Part shown: positions 1 through 10,056 of the stretch, one piece after another | How the letters are laid out: each line of letters opens with the position of its first letter | Numbering within the stretch: the first letter of the stretch is position 1 | Assembly: GCF_000275845.1 (NCBI RefSeq) | Contig: NW_006766921.1 | Location: forward strand, 6,752 to 70,751 | Reading direction: 5' to 3' | Origin: Dichomitus squalens LYAD-421 SS1 | Lineage: Eukaryota > Basidiomycota > Agaricomycetes > Polyporales > Polyporaceae | Length of the DNA stretch: 64,000 bases | Notes under the pieces: model-generated | The model's input: only the letters and a program-made list of their open reading frames with translations | What the model was told of the DNA's origin: nothing | Databases searched by the model: none | Made by a program: the position numbers and the translations under genes

Positions 1-463
1 ATACATGATAACAAGTTCTATGTTGAGTTGTGCCCTCAAATATAAGTCAGCTATCATGGTGATTTTGCAGCTATAGAGGTGTGTAATGCTTGAGTTGAGA
101 ACTATGAGCTATAAATAAAGGATTGTCATCTTATTTGAGTCTCCCCTAAATGAGTAGTGCTAAAATAGCGCAAAATAGTACTACAGTAGTGCAATATAGC
201 GAAAATTAGAGGACCACATTTGCAGTAGTGCTATAGTAGTATCATGTTGGCACTACATGGCACTATAGAAAAAGCGATAGTGAAGAGTAGTTATAACTAG
301 TACCAAGTATACTAATTAGTGCTTAGTTGCACTACTGAAGAAGTGCGTCTGAATAGTAGCTCTAATGTAGATGTCATCTCTGCTAACACTTGCTAATATA
401 GATGAGATTATCTGAATAGTGATAATTAGTGTCAATTCGCAAAGGCTGTTTTTCCAGATGTTC
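1..463. other. AT-rich low-complexity stretch, no gene seen
   Basis: This stretch is much more AT-rich than the rest of the window. It carries many irregular copies of short words such as GTAGTGC, AGTAGTGC and TAGTAGT, with partly inverted arrangements (GTAGTGC against GCACTAC). No open frame continues the coding sequence that begins to its right on the minus strand. It looks like a decayed mobile element or an expanded satellite-like patch. No transposase and no clear terminal repeats are visible. Confidence 0.5.
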
Positions 464-1591
464 TCAGTGCGAGTAGGTGAAGGTAAGCCAGTACGTCTCT
501 CCCACTATCTGGATACTATCAGAGATACAAGCAAACTGAGAACGAATCATTGAGCTTACATGTGTGATATCAATGAAGAGAACCACGTTGATGAGCGGTG
601 TCTTGATATTCTTGAGCTCTTGAGGCACCTTTCCGAAGTACCCATTACGGTGCTCAGCGATATGATGCCTATCATAAAAGTCACCAAGAGTCTCATTGTC
701 GCTGTCACCCTCAGGCAAAATATTGCCAGGGAAACGTAGTGAAACATCCGCCCTAAATTAAATCCCAAGCATGTCAATAACCAACCACTGCTGTTGATCT
801 CAAGGCAACGTACAGAGTAAGACCCTTGCTCGTCTTTTTCTCCCACAGTACATTCAGCATGTCGAGGACATCTTGGAGAACATCTATATATACCTATGAG
901 CCATCACAATATTACACCGAGCAACGAAAAAACTGACCATTCATTTCCGTATCGGAAGGATGAGTACGTACTAATGTGGCGAGGAATGGAACCTTGCCAT
1001 CCTTCTTAGTCAAGACTAGAGGCCTGAATGATATAGAGATATTCAACCCATTATTGGACGGACGAGACGGCTCAACTGTAGGAAGTGGTGGTGGTGGCAT
1101 GGCTTGCTTGTCAGGCCAAGGAATGGCAGGGGCGAGTGGCCGGTAGTGACCATCAAGACCTCTGTGCTGTGTTGCAGCGGCACGGACACGAGCCATGTCT
1201 TCCAAGGCTTGAGACTTGAGAGCATCACGGTCGCTCGTGGCTACTGCAAATGGGATAAATACCGATGCGAGTATCACCGAAACATCGTAGTGAACCTCAC
1301 CGTGACTCCGAGCGCAAACACCGCAAATGTCATTCTTGAAATTTTTGCCTGCAGCACCACACTCGTTGCATTGACGGTAAGCCTAGAACAGAATTAAAGT
1401 GACAATTGGTTAATCAAGAGTGGCGCTACACCGACCTTGATTTCAGCGGCACGATCTGGTTTGCCCTGGTCCTCGAATTGCTGGATCAGTTTACACTGAC
1501 TACAGAGTCCGGAGGTTGTCTTGCGAGGGAAGTACCCTCCGCAGCCATCTAGACCCTCGCAGTAAGCTATGTCGGGGGTGTCGTCAGACAT
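464..1591 (-). pseudogene. N-terminal part of an alpha-kinase-family gene lacking the kinase domain
   Basis: A spliced minus-strand frame starts at ATG 1591. Exon 1 runs 1591-1436 and exon 2 starts at 1382; the join is in frame. It encodes two Cys-rich zinc-knuckle-like motifs: CEGLDGCGGYFPR...LCSQC in exon 1 and CNECGAAGKNF...CGVC at the start of exon 2. A Pro-rich linker follows, and then blocks such as SLRFPGNILPEGD and GDFYDRHH around 600-730. This order matches the N-terminal region that precedes the alpha-type (MHCK/EF2-kinase) catalytic domain in a family expanded in Polyporales (from memory of the family, not a search). The frame stops near 464, and the sequence beyond is low-complexity DNA. 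No ATP-binding or zinc-binding kinase core is present, so this is a truncated gene or a zinc-module-only derivative. Later exon joins are uncertain. Confidence 0.6.
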
Positions 1592-2147
1592 GCTACAATG
1601 GTGAAGCAAGAATTGAATCTACAAAACGAAAGGCACACACGTTCAAGGTATCTATACATCACATTTGCTGTGGCTCAGGGCATGTAAAGCAATTTCACGC
1701 TTGTGCCCAAGCCTAGAAAAGCAATAAGACTGTGGCAGCAGCACCATCGGACACAAAGGGGTTGAGTAGGCCACCCTCAATGCGCGCCGGACACAGGGTC
1801 AAAGCGAGCGTAGTTCCGAAATAAAGCAGGATGGGTTAATTAATGGTATGTACATACAGGCAGCCTGTGTAAGCTATGAGACGAGAGACAGAACATATGA
1901 GGCTACCACCCGCCCCTGATCAGAGGGAGGGTGGTTCCAGCGAGGGATTGTCTTGAAGTTTGCGAGAGACGGTGGAGAGAAGAGGTTCAGCGTCAAGGAG
2001 GCTCGCTTGCTGAATCACAAAAGCTTAGTTTAAACTCCGCTTAATAGGTGCTTTATAGTACCATCAAGGCCGAAGAACAATAGCGCTGAGGCGCAAAACG
2101 GTTGTCGCGATTTTCGAAAATCATCCGTAGCCCTCTGGCTTACCATA
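1592..2147. other. Intergenic, nothing recognised
   Basis: No supported coding sequence, RNA gene or repeat was seen in this stretch between the alpha-kinase-type fragment and the carbonic-anhydrase-like pseudogene. Short overlapping frames exist on both strands but none shows family motifs. Confidence 0.4.
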
Positions 2148-2277
2148 GTCGAGGCTATTGATGTGATAGATCTCGCACTCGGCAGCCGCCCCGCTACCAT
2201 GCGATGCAGACACAACAGCCCCAAGGCGTTGTAGTCCAAACCACGAACGCACCTTGCCCCTCTGGACCTCATACACC
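2148..2277 (+). repeat. Direct repeat copy A (carbonic-anhydrase fragment)
   Basis: About 130 bp here match 63871-64000 in the same orientation with roughly four differences. All four are transitions and most fall at CpG/TpG positions, with copy A carrying the T or A. The homology begins abruptly at the word GTCGAGGCTATTGATG in both copies and runs to the right-hand edge of the window, so its full length is unknown. Confidence 0.85.
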
Positions 2278-2645
2278 CACCCCGTGACCTTCGTGCCTGG
2301 CAGAAGAGCGAGTGCCCCTCGAGGAACTTCACGTCCATGTTCACGCCCTCCTCCAGGCCTGGGTCCTGGAACTCGAGGATGCCGACGTTGTCGACAGCTT
2401 TGCGGCCTCCACATTAGTCAAGCGGGCTTCGGCGAATAAGAATACGTCACTTACTGATTTCTGTTGGTAGGTTGCCTAGATGTATGCGCAGATATTCGCC
2501 CGGACGGGGACTGTATGCGATGTGGTCAGCTTGGCGCAGGTGTTTCAAAAGTTGCGGTTTGGTAATCCCAATTGTCAGCACTTCCGGATCATGGTTCGTC
2601 GCCTGGAAAGCTAGTGTAATTAGCGTGGCTGACTACACCACTGAC
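2148..2645 (-). pseudogene. Beta-carbonic anhydrase-like pseudogene
   Basis: Minus-strand fragments in different frames line up as the C-terminal half of a small beta-class carbonic anhydrase (CO2 hydration, zinc enzyme). From upstream to downstream they are: HDPEVLTIGITKPQLLKHL, where the family has its zinc-ligand HxDCGML motif; EYLRIHLGNLPTEI followed by a GTAAGT donor; AVDNVGILEFQDPGLEEGV; VKFLEGHSLF; and LPGTKVTGWVYEV, which resembles the typical SGWVYDVxTGKV ending. At least two frameshifts separate these blocks, and the zinc-ligand Cys is not preserved, so the copy cannot encode a working enzyme. A second copy of its 3' part lies at 63871-64000. The family call is an inference from motif order. 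Confidence 0.55.
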
Positions 2646-3938
2646 AACGCCAGCACAGAGCTTCGGTAGACCTAATCCGATTGTGAGCCGGTGCGAAATC
2701 CTGTGCTAGTAGCCTCCAGGAGGACTTGATGATGCTTAATTGTGCTTTGAAGGTGCACAGGTCTCATACTAGGCTCATAGTGCGAGACTTACAAAATTGT
2801 GTGCAGGTGTTGAGTGACAGAATAGCCCCGGTCAGAATTGAGCGTATCTCGTAGCCACCCGTATTTCGTACGTCCGTATTTTGAGTCACGTCACCCAAGC
2901 CGCCTGCGCATTTGTCAATGTTACTACCAGTTCATCACACCCCATTGCCGCCAAGTCGCGCGCGACCGCACCACCGCGCGCATCTGCATATTTATGTGTC
3001 TCTCGAAACCACAGTGTACTTCACCACAAGAGCAGTTTTGTCATTAGAAATGTCGGAGACTCCCTTTGGTTCACCTTGAGCTGAATTTGTTGGGGTCGCG
3101 AGCCTCCTTCGAGCCATGTTATTGCTCGCGCGCACCTTACTAGCGCGGGCTCGGTGCAGCTGCAGTAAGATATCTCCTATCGTCACCCTCGTGTGGTTCA
3201 ACTAACGGGCCCAAGTTGGGTGGCTATGGCAATGTGTAATGTCAGATTAGCCGCCTTGAACTTTTGCTTGTGCTGCTGCACCCGCAAGCCCCTTACACTC
3301 GCAACATTTGGATAGTTCATACAGTCCACTGAAACAATGTGCAAGAAACGCGAGTAGCGGTACACAAAAGTCTGATATTATATCACTAGTGCGCGCGAAG
3401 GCCCCAACGAGTTTCGTTGCGCGGGTTGTGACGTACAGGTGACAAGCGTACGGACACCACGATGCTTGACGCACATGTAATGTCCATTTCTCAATAGGAG
3501 GATATTATCCGCATCTACTGGCGTGATAAACAAGGAAGCGATTAGCATGTTGCCGCTAAGAACGTTGAGTTTTGGTTCTTTCGAGACTCAAGTATCCTTC
3601 AGCTCCCATGCGGCTGCGTATGACCAGTTTGCCCTCAATCATACGTACGGCACTTCCTATATCCGAAACCGCAGATTCAAGTGATTTTCCGAACGCGGAG
3701 CCATACCGGTACGAAGGTGCGTTTGTGATAGCGTATCAGCAAGCGTCAGCTGTAACTACCGAACGATTCGGCCTGCAGACGATATGGGCACTCTCAGTGG
3801 CCCTCTTCGTTGATGCATAGCAGTTCTTGCTCAAGCATAGATTCTGGATGGCAAGTACAACTATGTGCTTGGCACGGCACGAGACGCGTTAGTCGCTCAT
3901 ATGCTGCAAACTGACCTGCCTGCGGGACGAGTACATAC
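2646..3938. other. Intergenic, nothing recognised
   Basis: No frame in this 1.3 kb region shows a recognisable domain, a credible exon chain or an RNA gene. It lies between the carbonic-anhydrase pseudogene and the left Tc1-like terminal repeat and is probably decayed sequence. Confidence 0.4.
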
Positions 3939-4038
3939 TTACAGCGCCTTGCATAAGTCCGTGAACGCGCGGGATTTTTTCTCTCCGGCGTCTAACCTAC
4001 CCGACCTGCCTAAACAGGCCTCATCATGGTCACAGGCC
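3939..4038 (+). repeat. Left Tc1-like terminal inverted repeat
   Basis: Starts TTACAGCGCCTTGCATAAG and contains a poly-T tract and a GGCGTCTAACC-like word. It is the reverse complement of 8427-8525 with a few mismatches and a 1-3 nt length difference in the poly-T run. Confidence 0.75.
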
Positions 4039-4059
4039 CAGACACGACGGGCAGCGCTC

Positions 4060-4330
4060 GGGATCCCTTCGCGTGAAACGGAGGTTTGTTTTCGGGAAAG
4101 TCGTAACTTGTCCCTTTGCCGACGCGTGCCAAAGGATGCTGAAGGGTCGGCAATGGGAAAGTTGTACTTGCTCAGAGGTTCTAAAGCCCTTTGACAAAGA
4201 ACGATTCGAGGCGGTGCCCGTAGTGAGAGCTCCCCTGCGGCTAAGCCCGCTCGCTGGGCCACTGGCATTTCCAAGAGTGAGTATGCCATGGGCCCAGTAA
4301 ACTTGCGCATAAGTACTTGTAGTCATACAG
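4060..4330. repeat. Short imperfect inverted repeats inside the Tc1-bounded segment
   Basis: AACTTGTCCCTTTGCCGAC near 4106-4124 is followed about 30 nt later by its imperfect complement GTCGGCAATGGGAAAGTTG, a hairpin of roughly 19 bp with two or three mismatches. This is the structure expected of MITE-type debris. No coding sequence is evident. Confidence 0.4.
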
Positions 4331-5049
4331 TGTGCACAGTGCACAGAGATAGTTTGCATGAGGGCAACAGTCACTGCACGAGATCATATCAAACGGGCCC
4401 TTGCCAATGAATACATGACTTGCGATGCTGTGGGTGGCCAGCCTCGAGTCACTCCTAAATGCTTGAGAGTTAGACATGCATATGGTTGATGAAACATGTC
4501 GAGAACACGTTGAAGCTACTGCACTGACTCAGGCATGATCATGTATATGCGACTGCACCTTTACCTTCAGCAAAAGTGTAAAAATCCCCTCCAGGATTGT
4601 CAGTGTGGCCTGAAGCGCCAGTTACGGTGCGGGGCTGCGCGCGCGCCTGATATAGGGGCTATCGTTGCCTGTCTACGCGATACTCACAATACCGCGCGAG
4701 ATGCGCACCAGAATTGCATGACCTCGCGGTCTTCATCACATATTGTATGACAATGTGTCGTCGCTCAATGGTGTACAGTAACTACTCTATCCACAAGACA
4801 CTTCGGCGGAGGTAGTTGCATTGCCACAACCTGTTGTCGCCTCAAGCTTAGCATCAGCGAGGACTCGGACGGGGCCAACATTTTTTCCACTTCCGCACCT
4901 TGTCGGCATCGGTCCACTGCGCTGGAAAAAGTGCTCGATGATGCCGAGCCACCTCCAGAGATCTCCCAATGCGCCCAAGCATGCAAGAGACGGTAACAAA
5001 AGTTTCTGCTGAGAATGCTAAGAGCAGCCACTGAAGTACGTTACGAGAT

Positions 5050-5593
5050 ACCCAGGCTACCTGAATGGTTATCCGCTTCTCCCGCTTCGCCCACTCATTG
5101 TTCTCCTGCAACATATCAATCTGAATCTTCTGGCTATCTGGAATGGACTTGGAGTTGAAGCAATCGAGGAGCGCTCGGACTATATAGCAGGACCTTTGGG
5201 ACAGAATAGAATGCGGCGTACTGAGTTTAGCGATTTTCACCGCGAGGACACAAGAAAGCACGACAGAGTGACGACCTCATCGACGTCCTGCTTTCACAAA
5301 TATTTGGTGTCAGATAGCAAGAGCCTCAGCCACAAGGAAGTACGCACTTCTGGTCCTGGTACAACTCTCCGAGCTTCACCAGGACGGTTTCCTAGTGGCA
5401 GAGCTCAGCCCTCTTTTCCTCTACAGAGGCATGACCGCTGATTGACGATGTTGGTATCGCGTAGTTGGTCCCAAGCCGACGGCATGCAATGGATCTGTCA
5501 GAGCTCACCTAGGATTTCCTTGTGAAGGACCTCAACGCGCTTCGGGTCGGACACTGATTGTGCCTGATTCAGCAGTTCCTCCTTCGTCGGCAT
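5050..5593 (-). pseudogene. rpn6: Rpn6 (26S proteasome lid subunit) pseudogene fragment
   Basis: The fragment begins at ATG 5593 with MPTKEELLNQAQSVSDPKR, followed by VEVLHKEILG. A block reading TVLVKLGELYQDQK follows after an in-frame stop. Then comes a longer block in the 4854-5261 frame with AKLSTPHSI, IVRALLDCFN, PDSQKIQIDMLQEN and EWAKREKRI. This order matches the N-terminal helical repeats of Rpn6/PSMD11, a scaffold of the proteasome regulatory particle that normally reads ALVKLGELYRDQ ... TAKLIRTLLDxF ... VLxENIxWAKREKRIFLR. The PCI domain and C-terminus are absent, the blocks are in different frames, and intron-like gaps remain. It is therefore a truncated duplicate of genomic rather than retro-copied origin. 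It lies within the Tc1-bounded segment. Confidence 0.7.
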
Positions 5594-6480
5594 AGTGTTG
5601 CTTGAGCGGTGTAGAGAGGGTGTAAAGCAGATGTAGGGAACGACACTGAGTATGGCAAAGAAAGAGGCTCAGTGGACGGGAGGCACGCGAGGTGACGCGT
5701 CAAGAGTAAGGCGCGTGGCATGCTCCAGCCCCCTTCGATCTGTATATATGCGTGCGAGAGTAGTCGAAGTATACGTACTTGTTTGAACCAGTCCTCCGTA
5801 AATGCCAGCTGCAGATCCATTTCCGCTCTCCGTAGAAGTACTGGCGACCTGAGGGCCTCCTCCCTGCTAAGCCCGTTGTTCTTCGTGAGTTGCTAGAGGT
5901 GCTTGACAGACTGGTCGCACAAGTAAGCTGCAGGGTGTGGCGGTCAGTCCTAGCACATGTCAGTATTAGCAATAATTATGAGGGGGCGAGCGATGACCAT
6001 TGACCAGGAAGCAGGATGAGACAGACGGACCACGGTGATCATTATGATGCGCGCCATGAGCGGGCACGTGACCAACATGTTTCTCTTCTACATAGACACC
6101 TCAGCAGCGATGGACTGGCCCCACTAGGAGCTCTACCGTGTCCTCCTCATCTTTTGACAGGCCTTGAACTCAGAAGGAACTCCGACACTGCAACATATAA
6201 AGATCCGCATTCTTTGAGAAACTTCAAGCTGCCCCCTCTTCCCGCCCCATACCCTCCGCCACCAGACCGATTCTGCTGCCAGCCAGAGACTGTCGATCGA
6301 TCCATCTCCCCCATGTCAGTCATCACGTAAATACACAGGTGCGGTATATGACTTCCAATATACACGCATATATGCGTATTCCTACTCCCTTGACGTCGTT
6401 GCAGGCTCTTCCTTGTCTTATCAGGTGTGTCTCCATCGTATGTACACCTCATGCACTACCTTCTTGCTGATTCTGTGTCC
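5594..6480. other. Unassigned sequence between the two pseudogenes
   Basis: Minus-strand 5821-5770 reads MDLQLAFTEDWFKQ in an open frame with a following GT donor, which looks like an exon of an unidentified gene. The plus strand from about 6040 has a short open frame (GHVTNMFLFYIDTSAAMDW) that could be a decayed upstream P450 exon. Neither could be assigned. Confidence 0.25.
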
Positions 6481-6489
6481 CAATTCTGA

Positions 6490-7740
6490 ATAGGAAGCAC
6501 TGACTCGCTACACAGGAGAACACCATGCTCGTCTGGGATGAGACCGCCAAGGTGCTCGACAACGTGTTCCAGAACGTGTGGGGTGACAGGGACGCCGTCA
6601 AGCTCGACAACATCATGGACCTCACCGTGCCAGTGAGTCCCGTCCCGTCCAGCGCTGTAGTGCTACTCCCATCCTTGCCGCTACTGAGCTCAGGTTCGCC
6701 CGTCACCGTCCATCCTCGTCCAGTTCACACTCCTGGTCATCGGTATTGCAGGATTCGGGCGCCGGATGTCATGGAGCGAGAACCAAGATGTCCTCCTCGG
6801 ACATTCATTGACTTTCAAGGTCTGTCTGTCTTCCTGTGTCTGTCTCCCCGGGGGACACCACAGGATATGGGCTTTTGTGTAGACGTGAGCCTGACGCTGC
6901 CCGCGCAGGACGCGATGTACAAAGTCTCGCACCACCTCGTCCTGAAGGTCCTGTTCCCGGATAGGGCACTCCCGTCATGCTGCACTTCGCGGCCGCGCAT
7001 GACGAGCTCATGGTACGTCCATCCGTGCACATGGCTGTATAATATATGTGCGCAGTCGAGTCGGCGTCGGCTCACTTCAGGTTGCATAGCCGCTTTCCGC
7101 TTTGAGGGGCAACAACACCTTTAGGCGTACTTGCATGAGATGGTGGCCGCACGGCGGGCCGCGGAGGTCAAGGAGGAGCGCTTTGACCTAATGAGCAACC
7201 TGCTCGACGTGAATGAGGACGGGACGGACAGCATGGCGAAGCTGTCGGATAGCGTGCTGACTGGTACAGTACCGCTCGTCTTGATGCATATGTGCATGTT
7301 GACAGACATCACCACTCTCTTTTTTGTGTAGAGAACGTCTTCCTCTTCTCGGTGGCTGGGTATGAGGTATGACAGCGCGGACGCATGCGCAATCGGACAT
7401 GGAGCACTCATGCATGTAACGTACCACCAGACTATGGCACACAACTCGCCTTCGTGTTCATCCTGCTGGCGCACTAGCAAGACGAGCAGGAAGTGTTCTG
7501 CCAGAACCGCCAGTCCGTCCTCCCTGCAAACCGGGTGCAGGTACGTCTCTTCCGTCTTGGCGCCACAGTAGCTATTGGCTCGCTGCGTCTCACCATCTGT
7601 CCCATGCTCAGACATACGAGGACTTCATTTGTACTCCCTCGCGTGCGTCTCCCCTGTCACCCATCCCCCTCCTACCTACTAACGTAAATCCTCGCCCCGC
7701 ACAGCGTGATAAACGAGATCATCTGGCTCTTACCCACGTC
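6490..7740 (+). pseudogene. Cytochrome P450 pseudogene (CYP5144-like)
   Basis: A chain of plus-strand exons with GT/AG borders spells P450 blocks in order: LVWDETAKVLDNVFQNVWG, LVIGIAGFGRRMSW plus LLGHSLTFK, YKVSHHLVLKVLFPD, YLHEMVAARRAAEVKEERFD plus LMSNLLDVNEDG, the I-helix SVAGYETMAH, and TYEDF. P450s are haem mono-oxygenases that are numerous in wood-decay fungi. The block order and wording resemble basidiomycete CYP5144-type proteins. Lesions are visible: a frameshift after VLFPD, another after the I-helix TMAH, and a K-helix block reading INEIIWLL where ExxR is required. The copy ends near 7740, before the haem-binding Cys loop, and the N-terminal membrane anchor is not found. It is non-functional. 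Confidence 0.75.
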
Positions 7741-8426
7741 ATGTGTGCAGCCATACATATGTTTGTGCAATGTAGCATATATAGATGTCCTGTAGTAGCA
7801 CGTTGTACCAGGCTTGTCGCCAAATATATTTGCAGTCTCGTTGTACCTGCGATACTAGCCTGAGTGAACCTGATACCGGAAATGCGAGACAATTTCGCCC
7901 ATAGCTCACAACATGCGCCCCTTGTTGCGCGGTACAGCCCGGCATTTTAGCAATTCCCCCCTCGTGCCATATCCACAATACCAGGCCACAAATCTAAATG
8001 CGGCACGTCATTGCCGTCATCGCAAGCCACCGTCATACCCAAAATACCAGGCAATCCCCAGGAGATCACGGCAGGATTGCCAGGTATTTTCAGGTATTGC
8101 GGGGTCGTGCGGGCGGTCCGGGTTTCTTGCGCTAGCATGGAATCGTGACAAGGTGCGCCCAATATACGTTAGTTCAGGTGCTATATTTCTAGTATTCCCT
8201 GCCCCCGCGCGTGAATGCAATTTGCAACAAGATTTATACACTTTTGCTGATGACTATGGTACCTCCTGTTTAGATCAGGGTACAGGATCCCCTGGGGGGC
8301 CAATGGGCACTCAAATACAGACATGGAAGTACCGCACGCATATCCATACTTCAAAACATTGTGGATTTACCTGGGTACGCGTGTGGTCAACCAACGGGGC
8401 CGTGATGCGCTGTCATGGAGTAGTCC
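7741..8426. other. Non-coding stretch with a small palindrome
   Basis: No gene recognised. Around 8041-8093 the word AAAATACCAGGCAATCC is followed by its near-perfect complement GGATTGCCAGGTATTTT about 16 nt later, with another CAGGTATT copy just after. This is a hairpin with a direct-repeat flavour, probably MITE debris. Confidence 0.4.
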
Positions 8427-8525
8427 CTGTGACCGTGATATGGCCTGTTTAGGCGGGTCGAGTAGGGTAGCCGCCGGAGAGAAAAAAAAATCCGCGCGTT
8501 CACGAACTTATGCAAGGCGCTGTAA
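8427..8525 (-). repeat. Right Tc1-like terminal inverted repeat
   Basis: Reverse-complement partner of 3939-4038; it ends GGCGCTGTA followed by ACCGCC. It includes an A-run of nine where the left copy has a T-run of six. Confidence 0.75.
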
Positions 8526-8701
8526 CCGCCCGTGAAACTGCCATCAGAGGCGTGCTTGTGTCATTGCCGAGTGGCCCGAGGACAGCTATAAGCGCTACAT
8601 ATCCGCGCTGGCACAATCACCACGCTACGGCTCCCAACCGTCTCTGAACCGCACATGGCAAGTTCGCATCGAAGGTCGCACCGAAGGTCATCCTGACTCA
8701 T

Positions 8702-10056
8702 ATGAATGCCCACCAGGCAAACCAGGCAAACACCAACACGCGGCCCATCGACTCTACGGTCGACATTCCTCCGGAAATATTGTATCTCATCTACCAGTCC
8801 TTAGCAAACGATCTACGTCAAGAGACGCTGTCGGCCTGTACGCGGGTTTGCAAGCAATGGCACGATGCGGCACGTCGATGCTTATTCTCTACCGTGGTCG
8901 TTCGAGGACAGTCGCAGTACGCCCGCTTCTGTCGCCTCATAGAAGGCCATCCGGCTATAGGGTGCTACATCACTGCACTGACACTCACTCGACACCCGGG
9001 AGAAGACGAAGCGGAGACTCTGGATCTTACCTCCCTAACGACGCTTCTCCCAAGGTTCACGGGTCTGCGAAGGCTGGTCTTCCTGACCACCCCGATCCTG
9101 ACCTGGACCGACGCGACTGCGCCTCCGACTTCAGCCTTGCCAAGACTTCATCACTTCCATTTCATCTACACAGATCAATATGCCGCACAGCGGCCACCAC
9201 CCGCACTATATCATGTCTTGTCGCGTTTCAACTGCATTGACACGGTGGTCTTTCAAGCACGGACACCCTTTACCGTACATCTTCAACAAGCCGATTCATC
9301 TGCCCTCGCCCAGACCATCTGCGTCCGTCGTCTTATGTTCGAGAGCGACACCGCACATGCAGTCCATGTCGATTTCTTCCACCGAAGTATTGTTCCCGGT
9401 TCATTGCAAACAGTCGTCATTTCCATCCCACACCGTCACGCCTTGGACGCCGTGACGCGCATGAACGTCTTTTTCCGGGAATCGGCGACGAACGTCGTGG
9501 ACCTCGAGATACGCTGGCCGAAGGCCGTCGCTATATGGCCGGCAGACAAGACATGTCCTGAAGATGGTGCGTGTGAGCAGCCGTTCGCAGACGTGGAGCT
9601 GTGTTTGACCTCCCTCACCTAGACTTGTACGCGACCTGGAAGCTGCTCGGGGAGATCATAGGGTGGTGCGGCAAGCTCGAAACCCTCCGTTTCCGAGCTC
9701 CGGATACGAAGACGTCAAACGAGGAAGCGAGTGGATTCCTAGCCAGCTTTGGCACGTTTGAGACCATACTCGCTGCCGTACCACCCACTATACGCGAAGT
9801 TACGGTCCAGCTCGGTTACTCCATCAATGTGCCGGCGAACGTGGGCGCTTGGAGGCCCGGATACCAGTGCTGGGACTTGAGCGCGCTCGACACGATCTTC
9901 GCGCGGGAGCGATATGGCGCATTGCGTCGGGTGACGATAGAGATCGAGCAGGCGAGGCTGCTCGAGCTTTTTGGGGAGATGGAGGCGATTATTATGTCGT
10001 CGCTACCGAAGCTTCGAGCTGCTGGCGTACTTCGCGTTGTTGACAACTTTGGGTAA
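8702..10056 (+). CDS. F-box domain protein
   Basis: Two exons, 8702-9566 and 9623-10056, joined by a 56-nt intron (GTGCGTGTGAG...CACCTAG). The split codon becomes GAC and the product is 432 residues. Residues about 20-60 form an F-box: VDIPPEILYLIYQSL followed by ACTRVCKQWHDAARRCLF. This is the Skp1-binding module of SCF ubiquitin ligases and is normally a substrate receptor. The remainder is a divergent leucine-rich or helical region (blocks such as LRRLVFLTTP and LETLRFRAP) typical of the expanded basidiomycete F-box/LRR-like proteins. Substrate unknown. It sits just right of the Tc1-like end and appears intact, without internal stops. The start at 8702 is the first in-frame ATG before the F-box. 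Confidence 0.85.

Larger units (their letters stand above)
3939..8525. mobile_element. Segment bounded by inverted Tc1/mariner-like terminal repeats
   Basis: About 95 bp at 3939-4038 recur as the reverse complement at 8427-8525. The outermost part reads TACAGCGCCTTGCATAAGT on the left, with its complement on the right, so each end is TA followed by CAGCGCC. That matches TA target sites and the CAGTGCCTTGC-type ends of many Tc1/mariner elements. Identity continues through a poly-T tract and a CTGCCTAAACAGGCC-like word, then stops. The 4.6 kb span is far longer than a normal Tc1 element (about 1.3-2 kb). No transposase is recognisable inside; instead there are pieces of two host genes (Rpn6, P450). 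It may be one composite element or two solo ends in opposite orientation. Confidence 0.55.
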
